Assembly: GCA_022710585.1 (NCBI GenBank)
Contig: JAKLGV010000023.1
Span: forward strand, 1 to 51,391
Direction of reading: 5' to 3'
Source of the DNA: Deltaproteobacteria bacterium
GTDB taxonomy: Bacteria; Desulfobacterota; Syntrophia; Syntrophales; Smithellaceae
Length of the DNA: 51,391 bases
The notes under the pieces are model-generated. The model was given only the letters and a program-made list of their open reading frames with translations. It searched no databases and was not told the origin of the DNA. The position numbers and the translations under genes were made by a program. This document shows positions 42,822 to 51,266 of this stretch, one piece after another (position 1 is the first letter of the stretch; every line of letters starts with the position of its first letter).

Positions 42822-43409
42822 TTACTTCCCTCTCTCCCTGGTAGAAGGTTGTGGTTTTGTTTCATCATTCATCATGTCTCCTCTCCAAGGCTGCCTCATC
42901 CGGGGGTGATGTATGGATCGCAACTTTTTTAATTTGCCGGACTGTTCCGACGTCAGTTTCGCTTTCATCTTTTCGATTAATCTGAAATGAATTAACAGCA
43001 GTTCTGTTTTAATGGCTTCCAGCTGTTTGAGTTTGCTTTCAACGGCCTTCAGATCAACATGGCCCATTTCCAGAAGCTCTCGCAATTCGATTTCAGCGAT
43101 CAGTTCATCGGCTCTTTTTTTAATGAACTCTTTCACCGCGATGTTTTCCACCTCTCTTATTGCCGCTTCCTGCTTTTCATCAAGGTGAAGGTCCTGAAAA
43201 CGCATCCAATGAGAATCCCTGAACCCTGGCATTTCTTTCATGGATCCGGGATTGCAGGGCATCATCGGCGGTCCCATTGCAAAAGGTCCGTCATCAGGAA
43301 TGCCTGTGTCCATTTCATCAACAGGAAGATCGGGCCTCGCGTATGAAAACTGCGTCATGGCAAATAAGATCAGAAGACATAATATGAGAAAGCTCGCTAT
43401 TTTTTTCAT
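42822..43409 (-). CDS. Spy/CpxP-like periplasmic protein
   Basis: This 195-residue protein has a signal peptide (MKKIASFLILCLLILFAM, ending SYA) and a methionine/proline-rich segment (FAMGPPMMPCNPGSM). A helical region with LHLDEKQEAAIREV and KLTSEQSGKLKKL (an LTxxQ motif) follows. This is the Spy/CpxP layout; such proteins act as envelope chaperones or stress sensors. In E. coli, spy is controlled by BaeSR and CpxAR, and a BaeSR-like pair is encoded 5-7 kb away. It lies 86 bases downstream of the Cthe_2159-like gene on the same strand. Confidence 0.78.
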   Translation of the reverse strand: MKKIASFLILCLLILFAMTQFSYARPDLPVDEMDTGIPDDGPFAMGPPMMPCNPGSMKEMPGFRDSHWMRFQDLHLDEKQEAAIREVENIAVKEFIKKRADELIAEIELRELLEMGHVDLKAVESKLKQLEAIKTELLLIHFRLIEKMKAKLTSEQSGKLKKLRSIHHPRMRQPWRGDMMNDETKPQPSTRERGK

Positions 43410-43495
43410 TTTTATATCCTTTCATAAATTATGGTCATCCAAGTTCAGAATGATTATATCCACTGAGATCCTAGTGTCTGTCTGATCAATGGGAT

Positions 43496-45187
43496 CTAAA
43501 AATACGCGCCGCCGATTTTGGTAATCTTTGACGATACCGTAAAGCTGCTCCCGGCTGTGCCGCCGGAATAACCCAGGGAACCAAGATACAAACCTTTAAA
43601 GACGTTATCCGCTGAAGCCGTGCCGCCGGTATAGACGGTGTATTTTGTTCCCGTATCAATTTCCGGAGATGAAATAATCATGGTCGCGTAGGACTGCGGA
43701 ATGGTGAACGCGAACGCGACAGAACCGCTGCCGGCTTTGAGGGCCATCGTGGAGCCTTTGGTCAAACTGCCGAGAACAACGAGATTCTGCGTGACGTAGC
43801 CGGCGGTAGGTCTGCTAACCGTACCGCCAATGCCCACAAATGTGCCGCCATTAACGGCAAAAGTATTCACATCGCAGTCAAAAGGCCCTTCCGGCGCCCG
43901 GGAGCCAATGGCGACCATAACGCCGCCATTGATGGTGAATTTTCCATTGGTGTCCACTGCATCATTCACGGAGCTGTTGCAGTAGATATATCCGCCATTG
44001 ATGGTCATAGCATTTCCAGAATTCATGGCATCATCCGTGGTATTGATAATGAGATAGCCATTGTTAATCGTGAGGTCGGACTTGGCTTCGATCCCTTCAG
44101 GGCTGCAACTGACCGTGCCGCCGGCGGTCATGTATTCATACGGCGTGCCGGTTGTGGTAATCGTGATGACGCCGTTATTGATGATGACATAGGGATCGGG
44201 ATCATCCGAAGTGCTGGAAGTCGTTGCGTCCTCATCGATATCCCACCCCGCGGTGATCGCCTTGCCGACGGACGTGATGGTGATGTATCCGCCGTTGACG
44301 ACGATATATCCCTGGTTGGTGCCCGTGCCTTCCGCCCCTTCAACGATGATGCCTTTGCTCTCGTCGTCTTTTACGGTTCCCGTGGCGCTGATCGTCAGAT
44401 TTCCTTCATCAAAGATAAAACCGTTGACTGACCGAACCGCGTCTTTCGCGCTGACGGTCACATTGAGCTTCGCGCCGTCGACCCGGATGTAATCCTCGCT
44501 GAAGATGCCGTGTTTGTAGCTTCCGCGAACATTGATGGTTCCCTCGCCGCCGATAATCATCGGGCCATTGCCGTAAACGGCAGCCTTCATCGTCATGCTG
44601 CGGGTGGCTGAATCTGTGAGGGTGTTTGTTGTGCCGGATGCCGCGACAATGAAAACCTTCTCCGATGATTCAAGATCAAGCGCGGGCCCTGCGGAGCCGT
44701 TGATGGTCACGGTGTTCAGGTAAAGTTGATACAGGTTGGCACTGGAAACCGTTAACGTACCCGCCAATGTTCCGGTCAGATTATATCTGATATTGGCATT
44801 CACTGTTGATTGAATGGTTATTCCGTCATCGGTATGGGCAACGGTAACGTCCGTGCTGCCGACCGTAAGCGGCGTTACGCCGACTGTCGTAATGGTCATC
44901 ACATCGCCAGACGAGAGTTGAACGGTATTTTCCGAGAAATCGATATTGATGATGTAATCGAAAGAAGCGTTTTCAACAATATCGTCAGCATCATAAGTTC
45001 TTGCTGTTTTCGCGACCGACGTCGCGAAGGAAGCCGGCTCTATCACAGCTGAAGCATTTGTTGAAGAATCGGAGGATGACGACCCTTCTGAAGTTCCCGA
45101 GTCGTTTGAATCGCTGTCTGACCCACAGCCGGAGCAGGACAGACAAATCAAACAAATCATAAAAACCAGCAGTAATTTCTTTTTCAT
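43496..45187 (-). CDS. Cthe_2159-type beta-helix lipoprotein
   Basis: This 563-residue protein starts with a lipoprotein signal (CLSCSGC), then a low-complexity serine/threonine/glycine segment (about 24-50). A long right-handed beta-helix-like body follows, with repeated short strands such as ITINGGYIYCNSS and NGGVMVAIGSRAPEGP. This matches the Cthe_2159 carbohydrate-binding family, studied members of which bind polysaccharides. It probably sits on the cell surface. A 40-bp control element lies just upstream (45237-45276). The gene is in a run with an outer-membrane barrel, DUF4956 and a VTC-domain gene, and is near the Spy-like gene. Confidence 0.8.
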   Translation of the reverse strand: MKKKLLLVFMICLICLSCSGCGSDSDSNDSGTSEGSSSSDSSTNASAVIEPASFATSVAKTARTYDADDIVENASFDYIINIDFSENTVQLSSGDVMTITTVGVTPLTVGSTDVTVAHTDDGITIQSTVNANIRYNLTGTLAGTLTVSSANLYQLYLNTVTINGSAGPALDLESSEKVFIVAASGTTNTLTDSATRSMTMKAAVYGNGPMIIGGEGTINVRGSYKHGIFSEDYIRVDGAKLNVTVSAKDAVRSVNGFIFDEGNLTISATGTVKDDESKGIIVEGAEGTGTNQGYIVVNGGYITITSVGKAITAGWDIDEDATTSSTSDDPDPYVIINNGVITITTTGTPYEYMTAGGTVSCSPEGIEAKSDLTINNGYLIINTTDDAMNSGNAMTINGGYIYCNSSVNDAVDTNGKFTINGGVMVAIGSRAPEGPFDCDVNTFAVNGGTFVGIGGTVSRPTAGYVTQNLVVLGSLTKGSTMALKAGSGSVAFAFTIPQSYATMIISSPEIDTGTKYTVYTGGTASADNVFKGLYLGSLGYSGGTAGSSFTVSSKITKIGGAYF

Positions 45188-45236
45188 GATGATCTCCTAT
45201 GGGTAAATTATTTTTTCTGACTTGAACCGTATCAGA

Positions 45237-45276
45237 CAAATATGGCGCAAAAATGGAGGAAATGAGGAAATATGAG
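45237..45276 (-). promoter_or_regulatory. 40-bp control element, copy A (upstream of the Cthe_2159-like gene)
   Basis: This element matches 47982-48021 at 35 of 40 positions without gaps. On the transcribed (minus) strand it contains three CAT-ending blocks (at element positions 13-15, 22-24, 33-35) in a T-rich, C-rich context. It is followed in both copies by CTG-TA-G-TTC about where a -10 should be. OmpR-type regulators such as BaeR typically bind tandem direct repeats of this kind. Confidence 0.7.
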
Positions 45277-45295
45277 TGAGCGCCGCGGTTGCATA

Positions 45296-46510
45296 TCAGA
45301 TAAAATTATATCTTATGGTAAACAGGTAATTATTCTGTGAATAATCGCCATCTTCATTGTCGTGATCATCTGTTCTGTTGTATTCAAACTTTGCAGACCA
45401 TGTTTTCGAAAAATCATAACTGATGCCGGATTTGATTTCCTGACGGTGCGCATCATTTTCATAATGATCAATATCCAACGGATTGTCCGACGTGTATGAT
45501 GTCCACCTGTTTTTATATCCCAGAGACAGCGTGAAGCGTTTTGTCAATTTCAGGGCGGAATTGAATTCCAGAGTATGCCTGTTCGAAGACCGGTCAACGG
45601 ACGTTATAAGCGGCGCATTTTTTTTTATGACACCATCACCGTTGACATCCGTTCCGGAAACATATTCGTTATACAAGACAAGTTCATGATAGCCAGGACT
45701 GGCAACATTTTCATACTGATAAATCATGTTCAGATTGATCCTGGAAATGAACTCAAGACGGATTCCCAGACCAAGGAATCCAATATCCTGATCACGATTA
45801 TCGAATGTTGAATTGTAAATACGGGAACGATAGCCTGCAAACGGGTAAATATCAAAGCCAGAAATTGTATTGGATTTGGCTTTCACTATCTCATACTCAT
45901 AAGCGATTATTCCTTCGTATTCGTCATAAGTCGCCGATGAATAGATGCGCTCTTCCCGGGGAATATTGCCGTCATCATCTGCATCATCAACATCGGAAAG
46001 ATAATTCTTCTTGAAAAAGCCGGATAGAAATTTTCCTCCCAGAATGAGGACGCCTTTTTCTCCGATGGTATTTTTCAGTTTGATTCCACCTTCCGGAAAA
46101 CTTTTTTCTTCGTTTTGCGTATAGTAATTATATTTCAGCCATGATTTCAGTCCGAATTTGCCCCCCAACGGATTATCGCAACCGAATTTTAATCCTATTT
46201 CAGGTTCCACAATGTAATCGGATACGGAATCCATGTCTTTATAGCGTCTGCTGACAACATCTTCATAATCTTTGGCCTTCATTCTGGATATCTGAGAATC
46301 CGTAAGACGAAAGACGTTATCCGTATATTCCAAACCGGTCTCGGCATATAAATGCAGTTTGTAGGCTTTGTCCTGATCGTCTGTTTCCCGATTCAAACAA
46401 GATTCGTTATTGGCCGTTTCCGACTGGCCGAGGCAGGGAAGGACTGTTAAAAATGTTACCAGAAATAATATGCGGACCGCTAATGATCGCTTAGTCAAGA
46501 TGCTTTTCAT
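45296..46510 (-). CDS. Outer-membrane beta-barrel protein
   Basis: This 404-residue protein has a signal peptide (hydrophobic about 12-27, ending LGQS) and alternating strands rich in aromatic residues. It ends TIRYNFI, close to the usual C-terminal aromatic outer-membrane signature. The first mature part (YAETGLEYTDNVFRL) is a typical start of a barrel porin-like domain. The function (pore, assembly or surface display) is not known. It is encoded 1 base after DUF4956 and before the Cthe_2159-like lipoprotein. Confidence 0.75.
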   Translation of the reverse strand: MKSILTKRSLAVRILFLVTFLTVLPCLGQSETANNESCLNRETDDQDKAYKLHLYAETGLEYTDNVFRLTDSQISRMKAKDYEDVVSRRYKDMDSVSDYIVEPEIGLKFGCDNPLGGKFGLKSWLKYNYYTQNEEKSFPEGGIKLKNTIGEKGVLILGGKFLSGFFKKNYLSDVDDADDDGNIPREERIYSSATYDEYEGIIAYEYEIVKAKSNTISGFDIYPFAGYRSRIYNSTFDNRDQDIGFLGLGIRLEFISRINLNMIYQYENVASPGYHELVLYNEYVSGTDVNGDGVIKKNAPLITSVDRSSNRHTLEFNSALKLTKRFTLSLGYKNRWTSYTSDNPLDIDHYENDAHRQEIKSGISYDFSKTWSAKFEYNRTDDHDNEDGDYSQNNYLFTIRYNFI

Positions 46511-46511
46511 T

Positions 46512-47162
46512 TTATATCTCCTTCTTCTTCGAGGCGTTTCCGGGGAACTGGTAATAGATTTTGATTTGCGTGGTATCGTTCAGAAAATTGATGGATTCGA
46601 TTTCAGCCTTGTGGATGTTGTAGCCGGTGCGTTCTTTTAAATCCTGGAGCAACTGGTCGTAGTTTTCGGGTTTGATAAATTCGATCTTTTCATATTTAAC
46701 GATTTTGACCATATCCCGATTATGTAACAGGTTCTTTTCCAGGATGAAGATGGTCAGAAGAATGACGACGTTGGCGATGATCAGTTCCGCATAGCTGATT
46801 GTTTCATCTGAAAGGGCATTTAAGACTGCCACAATGATGACGGCAAACATATAGGTCATTTGTCGGATGGGAATTTGTTCCGTTCTGTAGCGGATAATGG
46901 AGAAAACGGCAAAGAGTCCGAAAGCAAAACCGATTTTCAGTTTTATACTGGCCATCATAAAACAAATCAAAAAAATAGCGATGTTAATCAGGAAGCTGGT
47001 AAACAAATAGTCTCGATCCTTATAGATGGGATAAAAAATCAGTCGGATGATGATGAATGTGAAAAAAACATCCGTCGCCAACTTGATCAACAGATGTCCC
47101 AGATTATAAAAATTCATTATTTGAATGCCTAAAACAGAATACTGATCAAGATTAGAAATCAT
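46512..47162 (-). CDS. DUF4956 membrane protein
   Basis: This 216-residue protein has about four membrane helices (from about 20 to 140), the central GFAFGLFAVFSIIRYRTEQIPIRQMTYMF being the family signature, and a soluble C-terminus of about 60 residues. DUF4956 proteins are frequently encoded beside VTC-domain proteins, as here (14 bases apart). The function is unknown; a channel or assembly role for polyphosphate or surface polymers is only an inference. Confidence 0.8.
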   Translation of the reverse strand: MISNLDQYSVLGIQIMNFYNLGHLLIKLATDVFFTFIIIRLIFYPIYKDRDYLFTSFLINIAIFLICFMMASIKLKIGFAFGLFAVFSIIRYRTEQIPIRQMTYMFAVIIVAVLNALSDETISYAELIIANVVILLTIFILEKNLLHNRDMVKIVKYEKIEFIKPENYDQLLQDLKERTGYNIHKAEIESINFLNDTTQIKIYYQFPGNASKKKEI

Positions 47163-47176
47163 GATGAAAAATCTCC

Positions 47177-47941
47177 TTAATTGAATTGATGAAGCTTTAA
47201 TAAATTTTTCTTGAACCGGTTGCTTTTTACCTTATTGTCCGTCAGGGCCACGCCCATGCAATATTTGCTGAAAGGTGAAGGAAATATTCTTAAGTCTTTC
47301 AGGTATTGAAAAAATGGAGAATTCGGGGAAGCGGTTTCGCTTTTGAGTTCAGCGATAATTAAATGATTGATTTTGCAACTGTGAGAATTTCTGCCCGTGT
47401 AGGCAAGATGGACATCAAAGGTCAGACGTTCTTTTTTAATGATATTGGCGAAGGTGATTCTGTTAAATCTGATCCACAGGGCAGGCTGAACTTTGTCGAC
47501 GATGTTTCCATGGTCAACGGCAACAGACTTTCTCGCGAAATCTCTGGACTCATGGAGCAGCTCATCGTGAATATTTTTATCTTCAAGACGGATGCGGCTC
47601 TTGATCGTTTTCATTTTGTTGTTCTTGAATTTAATCTCAAAGTAGCAGTCATCGGACTCCAGATATTTTCTGTATCTCAATTTATATCGATTCAGTCTCT
47701 GATTGTGATGCTGATGATAAAAGAAATAATCGTCCGTGTCGTAATACAGATTTTCGTACCGGAAAAACCGCTTGCCGTTGATTTCCAGGACCTGATAATG
47801 TGGGCGTAAATAATCAAAGACAGCCGGAAGCTTGTTGCTGTGAAAAATAAATTTTGTGTCAAACCTTTTCATCAATTTGATTGTTTCGATATTGTGCAGA
47901 GTTGTTCCACTGAAACCGGCGAGATTATTTTCCATAAGCAT
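47177..47941 (-). CDS. VTC-domain protein (polyphosphate polymerase family)
   Basis: This 254-residue cytoplasmic protein has RFDTKFIF (about 28-35), RYKLRYRKY, CYFEIKFK, IAELKSE and FSKYCMG. These supply the lysines, arginines and glutamate that line the tunnel of the VTC polymerase domain known from yeast Vtc4, so an active polymerase is plausible. Yeast VTC4 makes polyphosphate from ATP; bacterial members are mostly untested. It is the first gene of the minus-strand envelope operon, and a copy of the 40-bp control element lies upstream (47982-48021). Confidence 0.8.
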   Translation of the reverse strand: MLMENNLAGFSGTTLHNIETIKLMKRFDTKFIFHSNKLPAVFDYLRPHYQVLEINGKRFFRYENLYYDTDDYFFYHQHHNQRLNRYKLRYRKYLESDDCYFEIKFKNNKMKTIKSRIRLEDKNIHDELLHESRDFARKSVAVDHGNIVDKVQPALWIRFNRITFANIIKKERLTFDVHLAYTGRNSHSCKINHLIIAELKSETASPNSPFFQYLKDLRIFPSPFSKYCMGVALTDNKVKSNRFKKNLLKLHQFN

Positions 47942-47981
47942 GTCCTTTCTTAATTCGTTTTACGGAAAGAAGCATAGCAGG

Positions 47982-48021
47982 CAAATATGACGAAAATATG
48001 GAAGAAATGAGGAAATATCAG
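47982..48021 (-). promoter_or_regulatory. 40-bp control element, copy B (upstream of the VTC gene)
   Basis: This is the second copy of the element at 45237-45276, with differences at five positions. On the minus strand it is followed by CTGCTATGCTTC, where TATGCT could be a -10, about 40 bases before the VTC start. It also lies in the divergent region upstream of the BaeS-like gene. AGTCATT/AATGACT, a perfect 7-bp dyad, lies nearby at 48061-48081. The rest of 47942-48193 shows no gene. Confidence 0.7.
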
Positions 48022-48193
48022 ACAATGAATTCCGCGTTTACACAGGTCTTGAATTTCCCAAGTCATTAATAATAAATGACTATCATTGTTTGAAAAGCCG
48101 GAATGTATGGAGAGCGGATGTTTGCGGGCAGATATTTATTCTTGACGCTTAATCATCAGATTAATAAACTGCATACAGAGGAAAGATCCAAAC

Positions 48194-49696
48194 ATGAAGA
48201 TGGGAATCACTTATCGTCTGTTTTTGCTCATTCTGTGCGCTACCGGCCTGGCCGTTCTTTTTCTTTTGCTGATTATGTGGTGGAATATCAACAGAGGATT
48301 CCATCAATACCTTGGAAATGTTGATCAGAAAAAGTTGACTGAGCTTGTCGATTATCTGGGAAAGCAATACGAGATAAACGGCAATTGGGATTTTCTCAAA
48401 CACGAACCTCCGCTCTGGCATCAGTTCGACATAGAGTTTTCTCGTGGTCCGCACACTGATCGGCCGCCATTTTCTATGGAGGATAAAAAACCTCCGATGG
48501 AGCCGCCGTCCGGGAATAAAATGGATCGCCCCCCCTTGCCGCCACCGGACAGGAACGGACACGATCAGCACGAACCGATGGGGCTACCTCCTCCCGAAAA
48601 GGAACCTCCCGATCCTCTCGTGATTTTAACTGCGGATAAAAAGCCGGTTTACGGGTCTTATCGCCCGGACGAGAAAGTAAAATTGCATGCGGTTGTTGTT
48701 CATAACAGCACAGTTGGTTTTGTTGCTCTTATGTCACCGACGCATTTTCTCGATCCGATGCAGATGAACTTTCTCAGCCGGCAAAAACTGGCCCTTCTCT
48801 GGGCAGCCGCGGGCATGATGTTGATCGTTATGCTGATTACATTCCCGCTTTCACGGCGGCTGGTCAAACCGATCAAAGAAATGGCTGCGGCGACACATGG
48901 CATTGCCTCGGGACTATATGCCACGCGGGTTTCTGATTTATCTCATGATGAACTGGGGCAGTTGGCCCGCGATTTTAACGCGATGGCTCTGACGCTGGAA
49001 AAGCACGAAAAGGAGCGACGTCAATGGGTGGCCGATATTTCGCATGAATTGCGCACGCCGGTGGCTGTGCTTCAAGGCGAAATTGAAGCGCTGATGGACG
49101 GCATCCGGCCCATCAACCAGGAAACCATCCGCTCACTGCACGCGGAAACACTGCGTCTGAAGCGTCTGGTGGAAGACCTCCATCTGATTTCTCTTTCCGA
49201 TCTTGGCGCGCTGAACTATCGCAAGGAAAATCTCAATCTTGCGGAAGTGCTCAAAGAATCGATAGCATCTTACCTTGCGGAATTTAGCCGCAAAGAGATT
49301 GCCCTTCAGGAATATATTGACAAGGATATAAAAACGACGTGTTTTGCCGATCGGGAAAGATTAAGACAGCTTTTCACGAATATAATGGAAAATACACTGC
49401 GCTACACAGATGCCGGAGGTATGCTGAGAATCATTGCGCAAGTCAGCGGCAGTGTCATGATTATCGAATTTCAGGATTCCAAGCCGGGCGTTTCCGGCCA
49501 GGATATGGAGAAGCTGTTCGACCGATTATATCGCGTGGATGGTTCGCGCAGCCGGGCGTCAGGCGGCGCCGGCCTCGGCCTGGCCATTTGCAGAAACATT
49601 GTTGAAGCTCATGAAGGAAAAATATCCGCCCACTCATCCCCTCTGGGCGGATTACTGATCCGCATCAGCATCCCTGTCTTTGGAGACCACACATGA
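48194..49696 (+). CDS. baeS: BaeS-like sensor histidine kinase
   Basis: This 500-residue membrane kinase has helices at about 8-30 and 198-218. The loop between them holds 21 prolines in residues 71-141, plus many histidines and methionines. HAMP (about 220-272), HisKA with His284 in DISHELRTPV, and a HATPase domain with NIMENTLRYTD and GGAGLGLAI follow. All kinase motifs are intact. It is encoded divergently from the VTC operon and overlaps the BaeR-like gene by 4 bases. In E. coli BaeS responds to envelope stress and metals; the proline-rich loop here is unusual. The symbol follows the BaeR neighbour. Confidence 0.82.
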   Translation: MKMGITYRLFLLILCATGLAVLFLLLIMWWNINRGFHQYLGNVDQKKLTELVDYLGKQYEINGNWDFLKHEPPLWHQFDIEFSRGPHTDRPPFSMEDKKPPMEPPSGNKMDRPPLPPPDRNGHDQHEPMGLPPPEKEPPDPLVILTADKKPVYGSYRPDEKVKLHAVVVHNSTVGFVALMSPTHFLDPMQMNFLSRQKLALLWAAAGMMLIVMLITFPLSRRLVKPIKEMAAATHGIASGLYATRVSDLSHDELGQLARDFNAMALTLEKHEKERRQWVADISHELRTPVAVLQGEIEALMDGIRPINQETIRSLHAETLRLKRLVEDLHLISLSDLGALNYRKENLNLAEVLKESIASYLAEFSRKEIALQEYIDKDIKTTCFADRERLRQLFTNIMENTLRYTDAGGMLRIIAQVSGSVMIIEFQDSKPGVSGQDMEKLFDRLYRVDGSRSRASGGAGLGLAICRNIVEAHEGKISAHSSPLGGLLIRISIPVFGDHT

Positions 49697-50367
49697 AAGA
49701 AAATATTCTGATTGCGGAAGATGAACCGAAACTAGCCGCTTTGCTCGGCGACTATCTGAAGGCCTCGGGCTTTGATTTTTTCATCATCGCCGAGGGAACC
49801 GGGGTTGAATCCTGGGTACGGGAGAACAAACCCGGTCTGATCCTGCTGGATATCATGCTGCCCGGCAAAGACGGCATGGAGATTTGCAAGGCAATCCGGG
49901 CTTTTTCCCGTGTGCCCATCATCATGGTCACGGCGCGCATTGAAGAAATTGATCGTTTATTGGGATTGGAGCTTGGTGCGGACGATTATATCTGCAAGCC
50001 TTTCAGTCCGCGCGAAGTGGTTGCCAGAGTCAAGGCTGTTCTGCGGCGGACCCGTGACGGGCAGGCGATACAGGCACAAGGGCTTGTTCTCGATGAAAAA
50101 ACCTACAGAGCAACTTTTCATGGCAGGAATCTGGAATTAACCGCGGTCGAATTCAAGCTGCTGCAACTGCTGGTTGAGCATCCCGGCCGCATCTTCAGCC
50201 GCCAGCAGATTATGAACAAAATTTATCAGGAAGAGCGTTTTGTCAGTGACCGCACGGTGGACAGTCACATCAAAAAGTTGCGCAGAAAAATTGAATTGAT
50301 TGATCCTCAATCAACCTTAATCCAATCCGTTTACAGTGTCGGCTATAAGTTCGAGCCTGATTTATAA
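49693..50367 (+). CDS. baeR: BaeR-like OmpR-family response regulator
   Basis: This 224-residue protein has a receiver domain (Asp53 in LLDIMLPG) and an OmpR-type winged helix at the C-terminus. MVTARIEEIDRLLGLELGADDYICKPFSPREVVARVKAVLRR is strikingly like E. coli BaeR. The ATG overlaps the baeS stop by four bases, so the pair is translationally coupled. It probably binds direct repeats. The 40-bp elements upstream of the VTC and Cthe_2159-like genes are candidate targets, and the Spy-like gene, whose E. coli namesake is a BaeR target, is part of the same cluster. Confidence 0.85.
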   Translation: MKENILIAEDEPKLAALLGDYLKASGFDFFIIAEGTGVESWVRENKPGLILLDIMLPGKDGMEICKAIRAFSRVPIIMVTARIEEIDRLLGLELGADDYICKPFSPREVVARVKAVLRRTRDGQAIQAQGLVLDEKTYRATFHGRNLELTAVEFKLLQLLVEHPGRIFSRQQIMNKIYQEERFVSDRTVDSHIKKLRRKIELIDPQSTLIQSVYSVGYKFEPDL

Positions 50368-50415
50368 AGCCAACAAACCGTCCTCCATATTCATCCAGAT
50401 TTTTCATTTCTTAAG

Positions 50416-50445
50416 TTGACACCGGGCACAAATTTTTCTTATACT
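50416..50445 (+). promoter_or_regulatory. Promoter of the crotonase gene
   Basis: TTGACA (50416-50421) and TATACT (50440-50445) are 18 bases apart and lie 35 bases upstream of the ATG. This separates the crotonase gene from baeSR. Confidence 0.7.
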
Positions 50446-50480
50446 GTCTTCCAGTAAATCATCATAAAGGAGAACCTGCC

Positions 50481-51263
50481 ATGACCATCAATATTAAAAA
50501 AGAAGACCATATCATGCTGATTGAAATCGATCGTCCCCAGAAATACAACGCCATGACACGCGACATGTACACGCAAATGGCGCGGGCTTATTACGAACTC
50601 GACCGTAACGACGATTTGTGGGTGGGAGTTGTATACGCGAATGGCCCGCATTTTACCTCCGGTCTGGAGCTGACTGACTGGTCGGATGCTTTCAGTAACG
50701 GCGTCGGATTTCCGCTGGGCGGTGAAAACGAAATTGATCCTTTTTACATGATGAATGAGGAACGCTGCCGCAAACCGCTTATTTATGCGGTTCAGGGCTA
50801 TTGCTTTACGTGGGGGCCGGAAGTGATGCTGAATGCGGATATCCGCGTGGCGGCATCCGATACGAAATTTGCCATGCTGGAAGTGCGGCGCGGATTTTTT
50901 CCGTGCGGAGGGGCGACGTTCAGACTGGCCAGAGATATCGGCTGGTCCAACGCCATGCGCTATCTATTAACCGGCGATCAGTGGACCGCCGAAGACGCTT
51001 ATCGGATGGGGTTGGTGCAGTATGTGACCGAGCCGGGCAAACAGCTCGAAAAGGCGATGGAACTGGCCAGAAAAGTCGCCAGTGCCGCTCCGTTGGGTGT
51101 GCGCAGTATTCTCAAAAACGCGCGCCTGGCGGAAAAAGAGGGAGAAATCGCCGCCAGGAAGGTCATTTATCAGGAAGTGGCCGAAGTCATGAGAAGCGAG
51201 GATATGAAAGAAGGCCTCCAATCGTTCATTGAACGCCGCGCCGCGATATTTAAAGGCAAATAA
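50481..51263 (+). CDS. Enoyl-CoA hydratase/isomerase family protein
   Basis: This 260-residue crotonase-fold protein has GPHFTSGLELT (first oxyanion segment), FTWGPEVML with the first conserved glutamate, and AMLEVRRGFFPCGG with the second. Length is that of stand-alone crotonases. It may hydrate or isomerise enoyl-CoA; which one cannot be read reliably. AAGGAG precedes the ATG at 50481. It is not in the two beta-oxidation operons, but its product would feed the same pathway. Its stop codon ends three bases before the terminal motif of the right-hand IS. Confidence 0.83.
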   Translation: MTINIKKEDHIMLIEIDRPQKYNAMTRDMYTQMARAYYELDRNDDLWVGVVYANGPHFTSGLELTDWSDAFSNGVGFPLGGENEIDPFYMMNEERCRKPLIYAVQGYCFTWGPEVMLNADIRVAASDTKFAMLEVRRGFFPCGGATFRLARDIGWSNAMRYLLTGDQWTAEDAYRMGLVQYVTEPGKQLEKAMELARKVASAAPLGVRSILKNARLAEKEGEIAARKVIYQEVAEVMRSEDMKEGLQSFIERRAAIFKGK

Positions 51264-51266
51264 TCT

